Source: Dipteris shenzhenensis
Lineage: Eukaryota; Polypodiophyta; Polypodiopsida; Gleicheniales
Assembly: GCA_047967505.1 (NCBI GenBank)
Contig: CM106538.1
DNA length: 64,000 nt
Direction: 5' to 3' (one strand)
Shown: one piece after another, positions 1 to 10,560 of the stretch
Layout of the letters: each line of letters starts with the position of its first letter
How positions within the stretch are numbered: position 1 is the stretch's first letter
Program-made: the position numbers and the translations under genes
The notes under the pieces: generated by a model
Database searches by the model: none
What the model was told of the DNA's origin: nothing
The model's input: the letters and a program-made list of their open reading frames with translations, nothing else

Positions 1-882
1 TGATGATGCTGATGCATGATGCATGCCACCGTCGCCCATGCACATGGGTGACGCACTAGTTTTCTTGTATTATTCAAGGGGTAAATAATTTTGGAGACAA
101 AGATCTCTCGAGGGGCCACTTTGGGCGAGGCCACCAACATTAACTTATCAAATTGGAAACATCCTAATTTGATACCACACTCATGTTTTAGAATTTGTCA
201 TCTCTTTCCTCTCCATCACCAATTTGGCATACAACCTTCCAAGCCACAATTTTTTAATAAGTCAACACATGTCAAAGTTCTAGATGCCTTTTATGAGTAT
301 TTCTCGTTTTTGTTAAGCCACTTGGTCGTCGTAGGTGCTTAGCCCAACAAGTCAAACCTGGGAATTTCGAGGACACAGGTTCAAACCGCCCTCTAGCCTT
401 CCACATCAAATGGCTCTCTGCGATTACAAGTCGCCTTTTGAGGAGGATTGCATCCCCAAGTCCCTTCCCAGTCTCAAGCTATAGGCAGATTTCATTTCCC
501 ATGCCTCTATGTTTTTGTTTTTTCCTTCATGTGAACTTCCTTCTATATACTTCCAAGACATGACATAATCCCTTCCTCAAAATGACTTCATCTGATAATT
601 TTAGATAAATAGGTTGGGTTATCATGGTGACAACTTTATATTAATATAAGGTTGACATTCTTATGTTTTCGCTTGTAGTAAATGCATGAATAAAACAATA
701 ACAAAAAACTTTGAGCGATCCTACCTTCATCCTTATAATGGTTGACATATTTTATGCCTTTTTGACACTTGTCTCTAAAAACTTTGCTTGTGGAAGAACG
801 AAAAGCAAATATTAGTAAAATAAAGCTCCTTCATCCATCTTTGGAGTCGGCTACCATCGATTATATCATGAACTACCTTGAG
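1..882. other. Gene-free DNA
   Basis: I see no supported gene here. The short open frames have no recognisable motif. No repeat unit or transposon end is obvious. Confidence 0.5.
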
Positions 883-914
883 ACGTGAGGCGATTGGATG
901 ATAGGTGGGGTGGC

Positions 915-962
<48 letters not shown>

Positions 963-1280
963 AAAAAAATATTATGGTGGCCAGAAGTGAAATAAGTTAG
1001 TGTATTAGTTATAGACAAGTCCATGATGTGTTTGGACAAGTAATCAGCAAAGTTAATCGTATCATTCCTAGGAGAATCTTGATGAGCTGGCAGTATGTCT
1101 AGACACAAGCCAACACCCTCTGCCCTAAGTGATCTAATCTAACCTCCTTTTTGAGAAGTTAGCCTTGCTTCTCAACGAGAGTAAAGGATCAAGTATGTTT
1201 CATGTCATGTGGAGTATATCCATGAGAACTAACCTCAACATGTGAGGCGATTGGATGATAGGTGGGGCTACATCGAGAGA

Positions 1281-1341
<61 letters not shown>

Positions 1342-1870
1342 GGAGAGGGGATGGAAAAATATAATGGTGGCCATAAGAGAAATAAGTTAGTGTATTAGTT
1401 AGAGACAAGTCCATGATGTGGTTGGACAAGTAATCATCAAAGTTAATTGTATCTTTCCTAGGAGCGTCTTGATGAGCTAGTAGTATGTCTAGAGACAAGT
1501 ACCACCCTCTGTCCTAAGTGATCTAATCTAACCTTCTTTTTGAGAAGTTAGCCTTGCTTAAGTATGTAATGGTGGCTAGAAGTGAAATAAGTTAGTGTAT
1601 TAGTTAGAGACATGTCCATGATGTGGTTGGACAAGTAAGCACCAAAGTTAATTGTATCTTTCCTAGGAGCATCTTGATGAGCTGGCGGTATGTCTAGAGA
1701 CAAGCCAACATCCTCTATCCTAAGTGATCTAATCTAACCTCCTTTTTGAGAAGCTAGCCTTGCTTCTCAACAAGAGTAAATGGTCAAGTATGTTTCATGT
1801 CATGTGCACTATAGCCATGAGAACTAACATCGAAACATGAGACGATTGGATGATAGGTGGGGCTACACCT
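883..1870. repeat. Three diverged ~350-bp repeats with GA microsatellites
   Basis: The phrase GAGGCGATTGGATGATAGG recurs at about 886 and 1242 and, in altered form, at about 1840. Each recurrence is linked to the same flanking text (ATAAGTTAGTGTATTAGTTA, then a GATCTAATCTAACCT block). Copy 1 carries a (GA)n tract at about 921-958 and copy 2 a longer one at about 1274-1350. Copy 3, from about 1562, lacks the tract, and copy 2 has lost its tail. No transposase or LTR signature is visible. The small Ser/Leu-rich frames read across the GA tracts are low complexity, not genes. Confidence 0.8.
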
Positions 1871-2416
1871 CGAGAGGGTTTCCTTGCAATTGGATTTTCC
1901 ATTTTGACACACCCATGATGTCTACCTCCTCCTGCCATACCCTTAGGCACTCTAAACCAATTGGATTATGATGAACCTACCACCTATGAACTGGAGAAGG
2001 CATCTAAGCATTGTGTTGGATTTGATAGATTGGAATGTTTTAATAGGTTGGCTTAGCCATCAAACATATTACTTGGTGATGATCATAGGACTAAGGTCTT
2101 AGATTTACTATTGGTAAAGCTCACACCTAAAGGTAACAAATGCCATGGGGTGGGTAGGGCAGGCTAATGCATGGCAAGATGAGGATAGGGGGATTTGTTT
2201 TTTGAATTAGATGCTAGAGCCATGTGCCTTGCATGTAGATATTTCCTTTTAATATGCCCTATGATTTCTACCTTCTACCACCATATCCTTGGTCACTCTA
2301 AGCAACTTACAGCCTTTGAATTGGAAAATATTTGCACGGGTTGCCTTGGCAAGAGCTCATTCACAAGGATCTCAAGCCATCCTACTTGATTCCAAATTCT
2401 TTACGGAGAGGATATA
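1871..2416. other. Gene-free DNA upstream of the Helitron
   Basis: No gene is supported. It may contain the 5' end of the Helitron, but I could not identify a 5' TC terminus. Confidence 0.4.
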
Positions 2417-5346
2417 ATGCATGGGCACAATGATGTAGCGTGCATTGTTGAATATACAATGGACCTCAATACTTCAGCAACAATAGGTAATGAGCATCTA
2501 CATGCTCTAGTAATGTGTGCAACTACTCAAATGGATGTAACTAGGGCTGCTACTCATTTAAGAGCACAAAGTCGTGTTGTTCACAATAGGGGTGTGGTTT
2601 CGGGTGCGGGGGGGAGCCTCTCTATCTTGTGTACATTTATGCTAAGGGATAATGTAGAGCACCCATCTTTGTATCCACTAGTCTTCAATGCTCCTCCTCT
2701 TCATGCACTCGGATCCATGGATCATACATGTAGCTTTTGCCAGGCTCAATTTTGGAAACAAGAGATGCCAATGCATATGCATCAGGTTGTGAGAAAGCAC
2801 TGTTGCAAAGTTGGTCGTGTGTCATTGCTGCCCTTAGAAAAACCGCCAGAGATTTTGAGAGTTCTACTGCAAGGACATGATGCTACAAGCAAACTATTTA
2901 AGAAAAATATTAGGGTGTATAGTAGTGTCATGGCATTTGTTTAATTAGGAGTCCATGTTGATCAAATGTTCAATGGGAATAGGGGTATACAAAACTTTTG
3001 GGTCCATGGTAGCCTTGTATCACTGGGTTGGAAATTTATTGCCCGATGAGGCTAGGCAAGAGATGCTATGTTTTGCATAGTATGTTTATGACACCGACCA
3101 TGAACTAGAACACCGTTTGCATGGGATGCCTAGTTTGGATCTAGGAATTTTGGAGTTGTTACAGAGGATGATGCATGAGTGCAATCCATATGCCAGTGCA
3201 TTGGTGGCTATCAGGCAATTGCTGAGAACAAATCCACATACAAACTTGAGGATGGTTATTTGTGAGAGCCTCTCGACCTCAAGACAGTACTTGGCTCCTA
3301 TGGCTAGTGAGGTTGCTACAATCATGCTAGGACAAGGGGATGACTTTGATATCGAAAATCAGGATATTCAGATTTTTAGCCGCAATGGGGTTGTGCGTAG
3401 AATATCTAATTTGCATCGATCATACATGCCTCTCATGTATGTTCTTTTGTTCACTCAGGGGGAAGACGGTTGTTCTATATATCCCATATAGTGATGTTCC
3501 TAATCACACACCATTGCACGAGATATGTGGACAGAGTTGTGTCACCCAGAGAAAGTACTACGCATACCGTTTGCAAGTGAGATAGGATACAAATGCATGT
3601 CTTTTGCATGGGGGTAGATTGTTGCAACAATACATGGTTGATGCCTACAGTAGCATGGAAGAGTCCAGGTTGGTGTGGATATGAAACAACCAAGCTTCCC
3701 TACGTGCTAAAGTCTATCAAGGGTTGATGGATATGGTAAATACAGCTGATGGGACACATACCATGCTGGGTAATGTTGTAGGGTGTAGGGTTGTGTTGCC
3801 TTCTTCTTTTACAGGAGGGCCTTGATATATGTGTCAGCTATACCAAGATGCCATGGCAATTGTTAGGAAAAGAGGCAAACCAGATTTATTCATCACATTC
3901 ACCTATAATCCAAAGTGGCCTGAAATATCTGGAGCATTGTTGTCGGGACAAACTGCGCAAGACTGGCCAGATTTGACTACCTGTGTGTTTTATTAAAAGC
4001 ATAAAGATATGATGCAATCAATTACAAAACATAATTTATTTGGGAAGGTGGCTGGATACGTGAGTGTGATAGAGTTTCAAAAGAGAGGTTTGCCACACTC
4101 ACATATATTGTTGATATTAGAAGGTGCCTTCAAACCCATGGAGATTGGTCACTATGACTGATTAGTATGTGCAGAGTTGCTCGGTAAAACAATGTTTCCA
4201 GAGTTGCATGAGATTATTGGACAATGTAATGTTCATGGTCCGTGTGGTGCACTTAATACATCTACAGCTTGCATGGTTGACAGGAAATGCATTCGACGTT
4301 ATCCACGTGCATTCTCGCAAACTACTATTGTTGGCAATGATGGTTATCCTATTTACATGTGCCGTGATGATGGTAGGCAGATACAAGTGAAAGGGGGTGT
4401 GATTGATAATCCAATCGCTGGATTGTGCCATTTAATCCTTTCCTATCCGTGAAGTACAAGGCATACATAAATGTCGAAATATGCTCCACAATTACTACAG
4501 TTAAGTATTTGTACAAATACGTGTACAAAGGTCATGACAGAGCCATCATCAAGATGTAGCAAAATCATGCAGGAGAGCAAGGGCATTTGCATAGCACAGT
4601 CGATAGTGGCATTGATGAGATTAGTAGTTACTTGGATGCATGTTACGTGTCAGCATCAGAAGCATGTTGGCAAATTTACAAGTATGCCATGCATGATGAA
4701 AAACCGGATGTGCAAAGGTTGATGGTTCATCTTCCGATGCGCAATAATTTGTAGAATGTTGTGGACAGGGAACAAAATCAGAAGACCGCTCTCACAGAAT
4801 GGTTCACTTACAATCAGTTACAACATGACACAAGCAACTTGCTACTAGTGACTTGCCAGACAAGTTGGTCCGGAACAAAAAACTAGTAAGCTATGGACTA
4901 GAAGACAAAAGGGGAATACCATCGGTTGGATGTACAATATTTCTCCCTCAGCTGGTGAGCTCTACTTCATGCGTATGCTTCTTAATGTGTGCATGGGATG
5001 CAAGTCCTTTGATGACCTATGTACTTTTGACAGGCAAGTATACCCTACTTTCAAAGCAACATGCATAGCACGGGGATTGTTGGAGAGTGATGATGAATGG
5101 TTTGTGTGTATGCAAGAGGCTATGTTTTACCAAAATAGTGCACAACTGAGACACCTATTTGTCACAATCCTATTTTTCTGTGAGCCAATGTCTCTTGGAC
5201 TTTTGTGGGAAAGATTTTCCTCCAAGCTTTCGGATGATTTTTTTCATGTATTGGAATCGAGTATGGGGAGTTTAATTGATCGTCATGCCCTGGTGATAAA
5301 GAAGGTTGTATTGCACTTGGAGCACATTTTTCAACAACATGGGTGA
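2417..5346 (+). pseudogene. Helitron Rep (HUH nickase) portion, broken
   Basis: Rep nicks and joins single DNA strands during rolling-circle transposition. The segment at 2717-2940 reads CSFCQAQFW...HCCKVGRV, a typical Helitron N-terminus. After a frameshift come LDLGILELLQRMMHECNPYA (3132-3191) and YYAYRLQVR (about 3558-3584). The core has DLFITFTYNPKWPEI (about 3885-3930), then FQKRGLPHSHIL with the HxH metal ligands at 4094-4102. KYLYKYVYKGHD (from 4503) carries the candidate catalytic tyrosines. A second stretch at 4930-5346 (SPSAGELYFMRMLLN) links to the helicase. Stops at 3078-3080 and 4752-4754, plus several frameshifts, break it. The HxH and Tyr motifs themselves are intact. Confidence 0.88.
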
Positions 5347-5349
5347 AGG

Positions 5350-6876
5350 TTGCCTGAGTTTGACGGAATGCCCATTGTCGACAGAATATCTTTGTTAGAA
5401 GCTGCAAATGGCTTATTGCAAGAAGAAAGAATGTTTGATTGTGTGAAAGAAGCACAGACTGCCCAACAGATGGAAATGTCATTAAATTATTGCCAACGTG
5501 CTGCATTTGATCAGATTCTGGCAAGGGTCTATGGAAATGGCAGTGAGGTGTTTTTTCTCGATGGTTCAGGAGGGTCTGGAAAGACCTTTCTCTACAATTG
5601 CTTGCTCTCTCGGTTGCGTGGGGAGGGGAACATCGCTTTGGCATGTGCATCTTCTGGGATTGCAGCGTTGCTACCAGCCAATGGACGCATGGCACACTCA
5701 CGATTCAAGATACCGTTGGAGCTAGATGGTACTAGCAGCTGCAATATTAAGGTTAATAGTCACCTCGCAGATGTTTTGAATATGGCTAGGCTGATAATAT
5801 GGGATGAGGCACCCATGACGGTTTGCTTTCGAGGCACTAGTCAGAACATTGCAAGATATCATGTCAAATGAGCAACTTTTTGGTGGGAAGGTGGTTTTGT
5901 TGGGGGGGGGATTTTAGACAAGTCTTGCCAGTGCTTCCAAAGGCAAGTCGAGAGGACACTGTCAATGCTACCTTATGCCACTCAAGGATTTGGGGTCACA
6001 CTACAGTATTGAAGCTCACACAGAATATGCAGGTTCTTCAGAATTGTGATAACTTTGCCGAGCAAGAGTTCACACAATGGGTTTTGGACATTGGCAATGG
6101 GATAAACAGATGTACTAAAGAAGATACTATTATGATTCCATCGCAAATGCTTTTAGAGACAAAATCCATGGAAGGCCTCATTGGATGGGTCTATAGAGAG
6201 CTTGCTACTATTTTGGATTGTACACCATACTTTCGAGAGCCTGCTATTCTTGCACCTAGGAACCTTGAGGTTGATGCAATTAATGCTGTGGCATTGAAGG
6301 CAATGCCCGATGAGGAAAGGGAGTACCTAAGCACAGACTCAGTGGACAACTCAGGGGGAGATACTTTTTTATTTAGAGTTGAGTATCTGAACAGTCTGGA
6401 TCTTGGTGGTGGATACCCCCCACATCGATTGGTTTTGAAAAAGAATGCTCATATAATTTTGTTGCGCAATCTAAATTCTCGGCGGCTCTATGCAATGGGA
6501 CACAGTTGATATGCAAAGAGTTTCACACGAAAGTGTTAGAAGCTGAAATCATTATTGGTACCAATGTTGTGATAATGTTCATTCCAACCAACCTTAAACT
6601 TCTGTTCGACATGAGGAGATGTCAATTTCCTATCCAGTTTACATTCGGCATGACATCAAGTCACAGGGCCAAACATTGTCTATTTTGGGGCTGTACTTGG
6701 TGACACCGGTGTTCAGTCATGGACAGTTATACATGGCATTTTCACGTATCCGAGCAAATGCTGTTAAGGTTTTCATTCCAGAGAGTGCGTCTGATGCCAG
6801 TGGCAAGGAGGCAGATAATACTTCTACCACAAATGTTGTGTACAAGGAAGTGCAATTGGCAACAACAAGAGCCTAG
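5350..6876 (+). pseudogene. Helitron PIF1-like helicase portion, broken
   Basis: This is the SF1B 5'-3' helicase half of the Helitron protein. Walker A GSGGSGKT lies at 5563-5586 and Walker B LIIWDEAP at 5791-5814. Motif GGDFRQVLPVLPKA follows after a frameshift at about 5868. The C-terminal SQGQTLSILGLYL and VFSHGQLYMAFSRIRAN motifs (about 6655-6765) are typical of Helitron PIF1 proteins. The protein is split over at least three frames (5350-5871, 5868-6509, 6619-6876). The catalytic motifs look conserved, so loss of function comes from the frameshifts. It directly continues the Rep half. Confidence 0.9.
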
Positions 6877-7160
6877 GAGTATGCCATTGCTCTTTTAAGT
6901 CCTCCTAAGACTTTCTCGGGTAATCTTTCTATACATTTTTTTGAGTTTATTCGATATTTCATGATTTTGTCCTTGATAATGTTTGGATTTTATGAGTTTT
7001 GTATGAACTTATGAAATTTCATTTTCCATCTGAGTTGTGGGTTTGCAATATACTACAGCCTATTTTCTCTTGAAAGTCTATTGTTTTTTCATGTATATGT
7101 AGATTGACTCGTGTTTCTTTTTGCAATGCGATAGGATGTCTAGGGAGTTCACATTTGTCA
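6877..7160. other. Junction between Helitron and copia fragment
   Basis: No gene. It should contain the Helitron 3' end. A CTAG occurs at 7139-7142 just before copia sequence starts, but I could not show the preceding hairpin. Confidence 0.35.
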
Positions 7161-9036
7161 AGCCGAGATGTGGTGTTTGTTGAACAACCACACTCATTGG
7201 TGGATACAGCTCCAACCACTTCATCATCAACTGAAGAAATAACTCGCCATTTGCTGACCCAAAAGTATGAAGAAAGTATTAAGGAGGATGTGTTCTCTGA
7301 TAGTGAGGACCAAGAAATCTAGCCTATTGCACTAATCACACCACAACGAAGGCCACAACCAAGGTGGGTGCAGCAACTCTTTGATGATTAGAACCCAAAA
7401 TCTGTGCAAGAAAGTCCACAACCTGATGGACCTCGAAGTTTAAAGAGAAATAGAGGAGCAATGCCGATCAGCTGATCTCATAGTCAACATGACCTTGATG
7501 GCTGAGATTATGGAGACATTCAAGGAGCCATCAAACTTGGAGGAGGCACTGGCAAATCCAAAATGGAAGTCGGTTATGCAGTCAGAATATGACAGCATAA
7601 TGAAGAACGACACTTGGGAGCTTGTAAGTCGACCTGCAAAGAGAAAGGTAATTGGTACAAAATGGGTATGGAAATCCAAATATAAAGCTGATGGTAGTCT
7701 AGAAAAGTATAAAGCTCATCTTGTTGCACAAGGATTCTCACAAGTGGAAGGTTTTGATGTAAGTGAAACTTTTGCACCCACAGCTAGAATGACCACTATC
7801 CGTATGGTGCTGCTATGGCTGCTCATAACAAATGGGTAGTTTTTCAGATGGATGTTAAGTCTGCATTCTTGAATGGGCATCTCAAGGAGGAGGTGTATGT
7901 AACTTAGCCACCAGGTTTTGAGTTGCCCCATTCATAGAATAAAGTGTGCAGGTTAAAGAAGGCATTATACAGGCTGAAACAGGCTCCACGAGCATGGTAT
8001 CAAAGGATAGATAATTTTTTCCTAAACTGTGGTTTTTTGAGAAGTGCTTCTGATGCTAACCTCTATGTAATGAAGCAAGTGGAAAACAAGTTGTTATAGT
8101 CTTGTATGTGGATGATCTTGTCATCACAAGTGACCATGAGAAGATGATCCAACAAACACGCCAGCTATTGAGCTCTAAATTTAAAATGACTGATTTGGGG
8201 CTCTTGCACTATTGTTTCGGGATTGAGATCTGGCAAGAGCCAGGTAAAATGTTCATCTCCCAACAAAAGTATGCTCAAGAAATTCTGAAGGCATTTGGCA
8301 TGACATGTGGTCACACCCATGGAGGTGAATGCAAGGCTTTCTACAAAAGATTCCTCACCATTGGTTGACATCAAGAAGTACAAAAGGCTGGTGGGAAGTC
8401 TAATTTTCCTTTGCAATACTAGGCTTGACATCAGTTTTGCAGTTGGTGTCTTAAGCAGGTTCTCGAATCATCCTCGGTAGAACCATTGGAATGCAGGCAT
8501 GCAATTTCTTAAGTACTTCAAAGGAACTCTTGACTATGGCATCACTTATAGATCGGGAGATTCCTTGATTGCTTATTGCGACTCGAATTGGGCAGGTGAC
8601 GTTGACTCCAAAAAGTCAATTTCTAGATATTGCTTCTTACTTGGATATGGGATTTGTTCTTGGGTAAGCAAGAAGCAACCCACTGTGGCCCTCTCTTCTA
8701 CAGAGGTAGAGTACAAGGCATCTTGTTTCGCTGCATGCGAGGCAGTTTGGCTTCGAAGGATCTTGGCAAACATAAGAGTTCCAGTGAGAGAGCCTACAAC
8801 ACTACAGTGCGACAACCAAATTTGCATGGCCCTCTCTAAGAACCCTGTATTTCATGCTAGGACAAAGCACATCAAGATTCAGTACCACTATGTACAGGAG
8901 CTTGATCCAGGATGAGATCATTGATTTGGAGTTCTGCTGCACTGAGAAGAACTGTGTTGACATCTTCACCAAAGCTTTGGGGAAGGAACATCTTATTCAA
9001 CATCTTCATGAGCTGGGCATTGGGCCAAGAACCTAA
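7161..9036 (+). pseudogene. Ty1/copia pol 3' fragment (IN tail, RT, RNase H)
   Basis: The fragment begins inside the integrase C-terminal region (SRDVVFVEQPH), with no gag or protease upstream. Reverse transcriptase runs from 7489 (WKSVMQSEYDSIMKNDTWEL), through [10 protein letters not shown], to an intact YVDD at 8104-8115. RNase H at 8499-9036 keeps YCDSNWAGD, a Glu in LSSTEVEYKA, CDNQ and HARTKHI. Frameshifts near 7837, 8097, 8330 and 8915 disrupt it, as do stops such as TAG where Gln is expected in VEQPPGF. The frame ends at 9036 just before a polypurine tract and LTR. The domain order IN-RT-RH assigns it to Ty1/copia. It resembles the copia fragments at 22703 and 49895, so they are likely one lineage. 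Confidence 0.9.
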
Positions 9037-9051
9037 TTCACCTTCGGGTGG

Positions 9052-9065
9052 ACATTGAGAGGGGG
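9052..9065 (+). promoter_or_regulatory. Polypurine tract
   Basis: The tract (purine-rich, ending GAGAGGGGG) lies directly before TGTTGG. It would prime plus-strand synthesis. The same layout, a G-run followed by TGTT, occurs at 23487-23496. Confidence 0.7.
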
Positions 9066-9788
9066 TGTTGGTATATGTGCAATGCCCACGTTTCATATGT
9101 AACCACCAATGTTCCATAGTGCTCTTTTGTAAGGCCCCCATTATGAGGAGAAGCCATGGTGTGAGCACTGGACATTGGTAGGATCCTAGTTTTGACACTA
9201 GATGAGGTCTCATGGTGACCATTTGATGGTTAGAAGATGATAGAAGGATCAATGTACTCCTCGGGGGTTTGGGGGCAGTGCCCTCGATGGGGGTGTGGGG
9301 GCAACGCCCCCAACAGCGAGGTTCGAGGCCTATCAGTAGGCCCCGACCCGCAATGGTATGCCCTCCGTTGCATGTGAATTTTCCCTCATGCACGTGATCG
9401 ATGGTCGATGGTCAATGGTCTTTGGATGGTGGTGAAAGTCAAGCAATATGTGCCACCGTCCTCGCACTTAGTCACACACTGTGCTAAGTCAATATGCATG
9501 TGCCACTGCCAACCCACCTTTGTGGTGGAATTGGTCTACTACGAAGGGCTATATAAGGAGGCCACTTCTCAAGCCTGAAAATCGAATGCCAATACCCCTA
9601 CCACCAGTCCTTCTCCATCGAGAGTCTGTTTAGATCACCATCAAAGCTCTACTTGAGAGCACACGGGTGGACAGCACCATCAGTTGTATCCGATACAAAA
9701 TTTTTTATTCAGCTCTATTGTGTCTATCTTCTTGTTATTATACTATCGTTGTTGTCAAATGATCTCTCCACTGCATCATATTTCTACA
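9066..9788 (+). mobile_element. Probable 3' LTR of the copia fragment
   Basis: It starts TGTTGGTATATG immediately after the polypurine tract. It contains a TATA-like GCTATATAAGG at about 9549-9559. TTTCTACA at 9788 is the most plausible CA end. No matching 5' LTR lies in the window, so the right boundary is a guess. The start is well supported. Confidence 0.6.
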
Positions 9789-10276
9789 CTAATGAGATTC
9801 AATTATATAAGCCCCGACACCCAAAAAAAGTCCAGGTGCTAATAACTACAACAGAAATCATGGAGATCGATAGGGTGCTGCATGCATTTGTGAAACCTCC
9901 AAAGTTTCAAGAAGATTATTGGAAGGGAAAGCTAGCCCTTATCCTCAATCTTAATAGTGTATTATTGAATACTTTTGACCCTAGAAGGGCAGATTTCCCC
10001 CCTGATTTTAGATGACACTATAGAGTGTATCGGTGATGGTGAGGTGAAGAATTATCTATGGAAAGATGTAGAGAGAAAATATTGGTCGTATAAGGTACAT
10101 ATTCGAATGTGTTTATTTGGAGCACTACAAATCTTGCCAATGTAGAACATAAGCTGAAGCAACAATGATTTGCAAGAACACAATGTTTGTTGTGTAGATG
10201 GATGGCACAAGAAAGTTGTCTGGTTGTTGCTGATTTCAAATTTCCATTAGGAAAACCCTTATTTTTTAAGAATTCC
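9789..10276. other. Gene-free DNA
   Basis: A short open frame (9653-10015) crosses the probable LTR end. It has no recognisable domain, and I do not call it a gene. Confidence 0.4.
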
Positions 10277-10319
10277 ATATATATATATATATATATCTTT
10301 CTATATATCTATCTATCTA

Positions 10320-10385
<66 letters not shown>

Positions 10386-10434
10386 TGTATGTATGTATAT
10401 GTATATATATACATATATATAAATAAATAAATAA

Positions 10435-10523
<89 letters not shown>

Positions 10524-10528
10524 TATAC

Positions 10529-10560
<32 letters not shown>
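10277..10560. repeat. Compound microsatellite (AT, CTAT, ACAT, ATGT, AC, GT)
   Basis: Successive runs of (AT)n, (CTAT)n, (ACAT)n, then (ATGT)n, an A/T tract, (AC)n from about 10451 to 10489, and (GT)n at about 10540-10560. The ACAT and ATGT runs are mutually complementary, as are the AC and GT runs, so the block could fold into long hairpins. The open frames read across it are repeat translations, not genes. Confidence 0.95.

Larger units (their letters stand above)
2417..6876 (+). mobile_element. Decayed autonomous canonical Helitron (RepHel)
   Basis: About 4.4 kb on the plus strand encodes, in broken frames, the domains of a plant Helitron RepHel protein in their usual order: a Cys-rich N-terminal zinc-finger-like segment (2717-2815), the Helitron_like_N/Rep region (3090-4900), and a PIF1-family helicase (5490-6790). 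The span fits the family's usual ~1,400 residues. Frames shift repeatedly and several TAG/TAA/TGA stops interrupt it, so the copy is dead. I could not place the 5' TC and 3' hairpin-CTRR termini. The 3' end must lie before about 7160, where copia sequence begins. Confidence 0.9.

Noticed and set aside
914-1498. Several Ser/Leu-rich minus-strand open frames
   Set aside because: They translate the GA microsatellite and its flanks and have no conserved motif.
5162-5701. 179-residue minus-strand frame
   Set aside because: It is the antisense shadow of the Helitron helicase.
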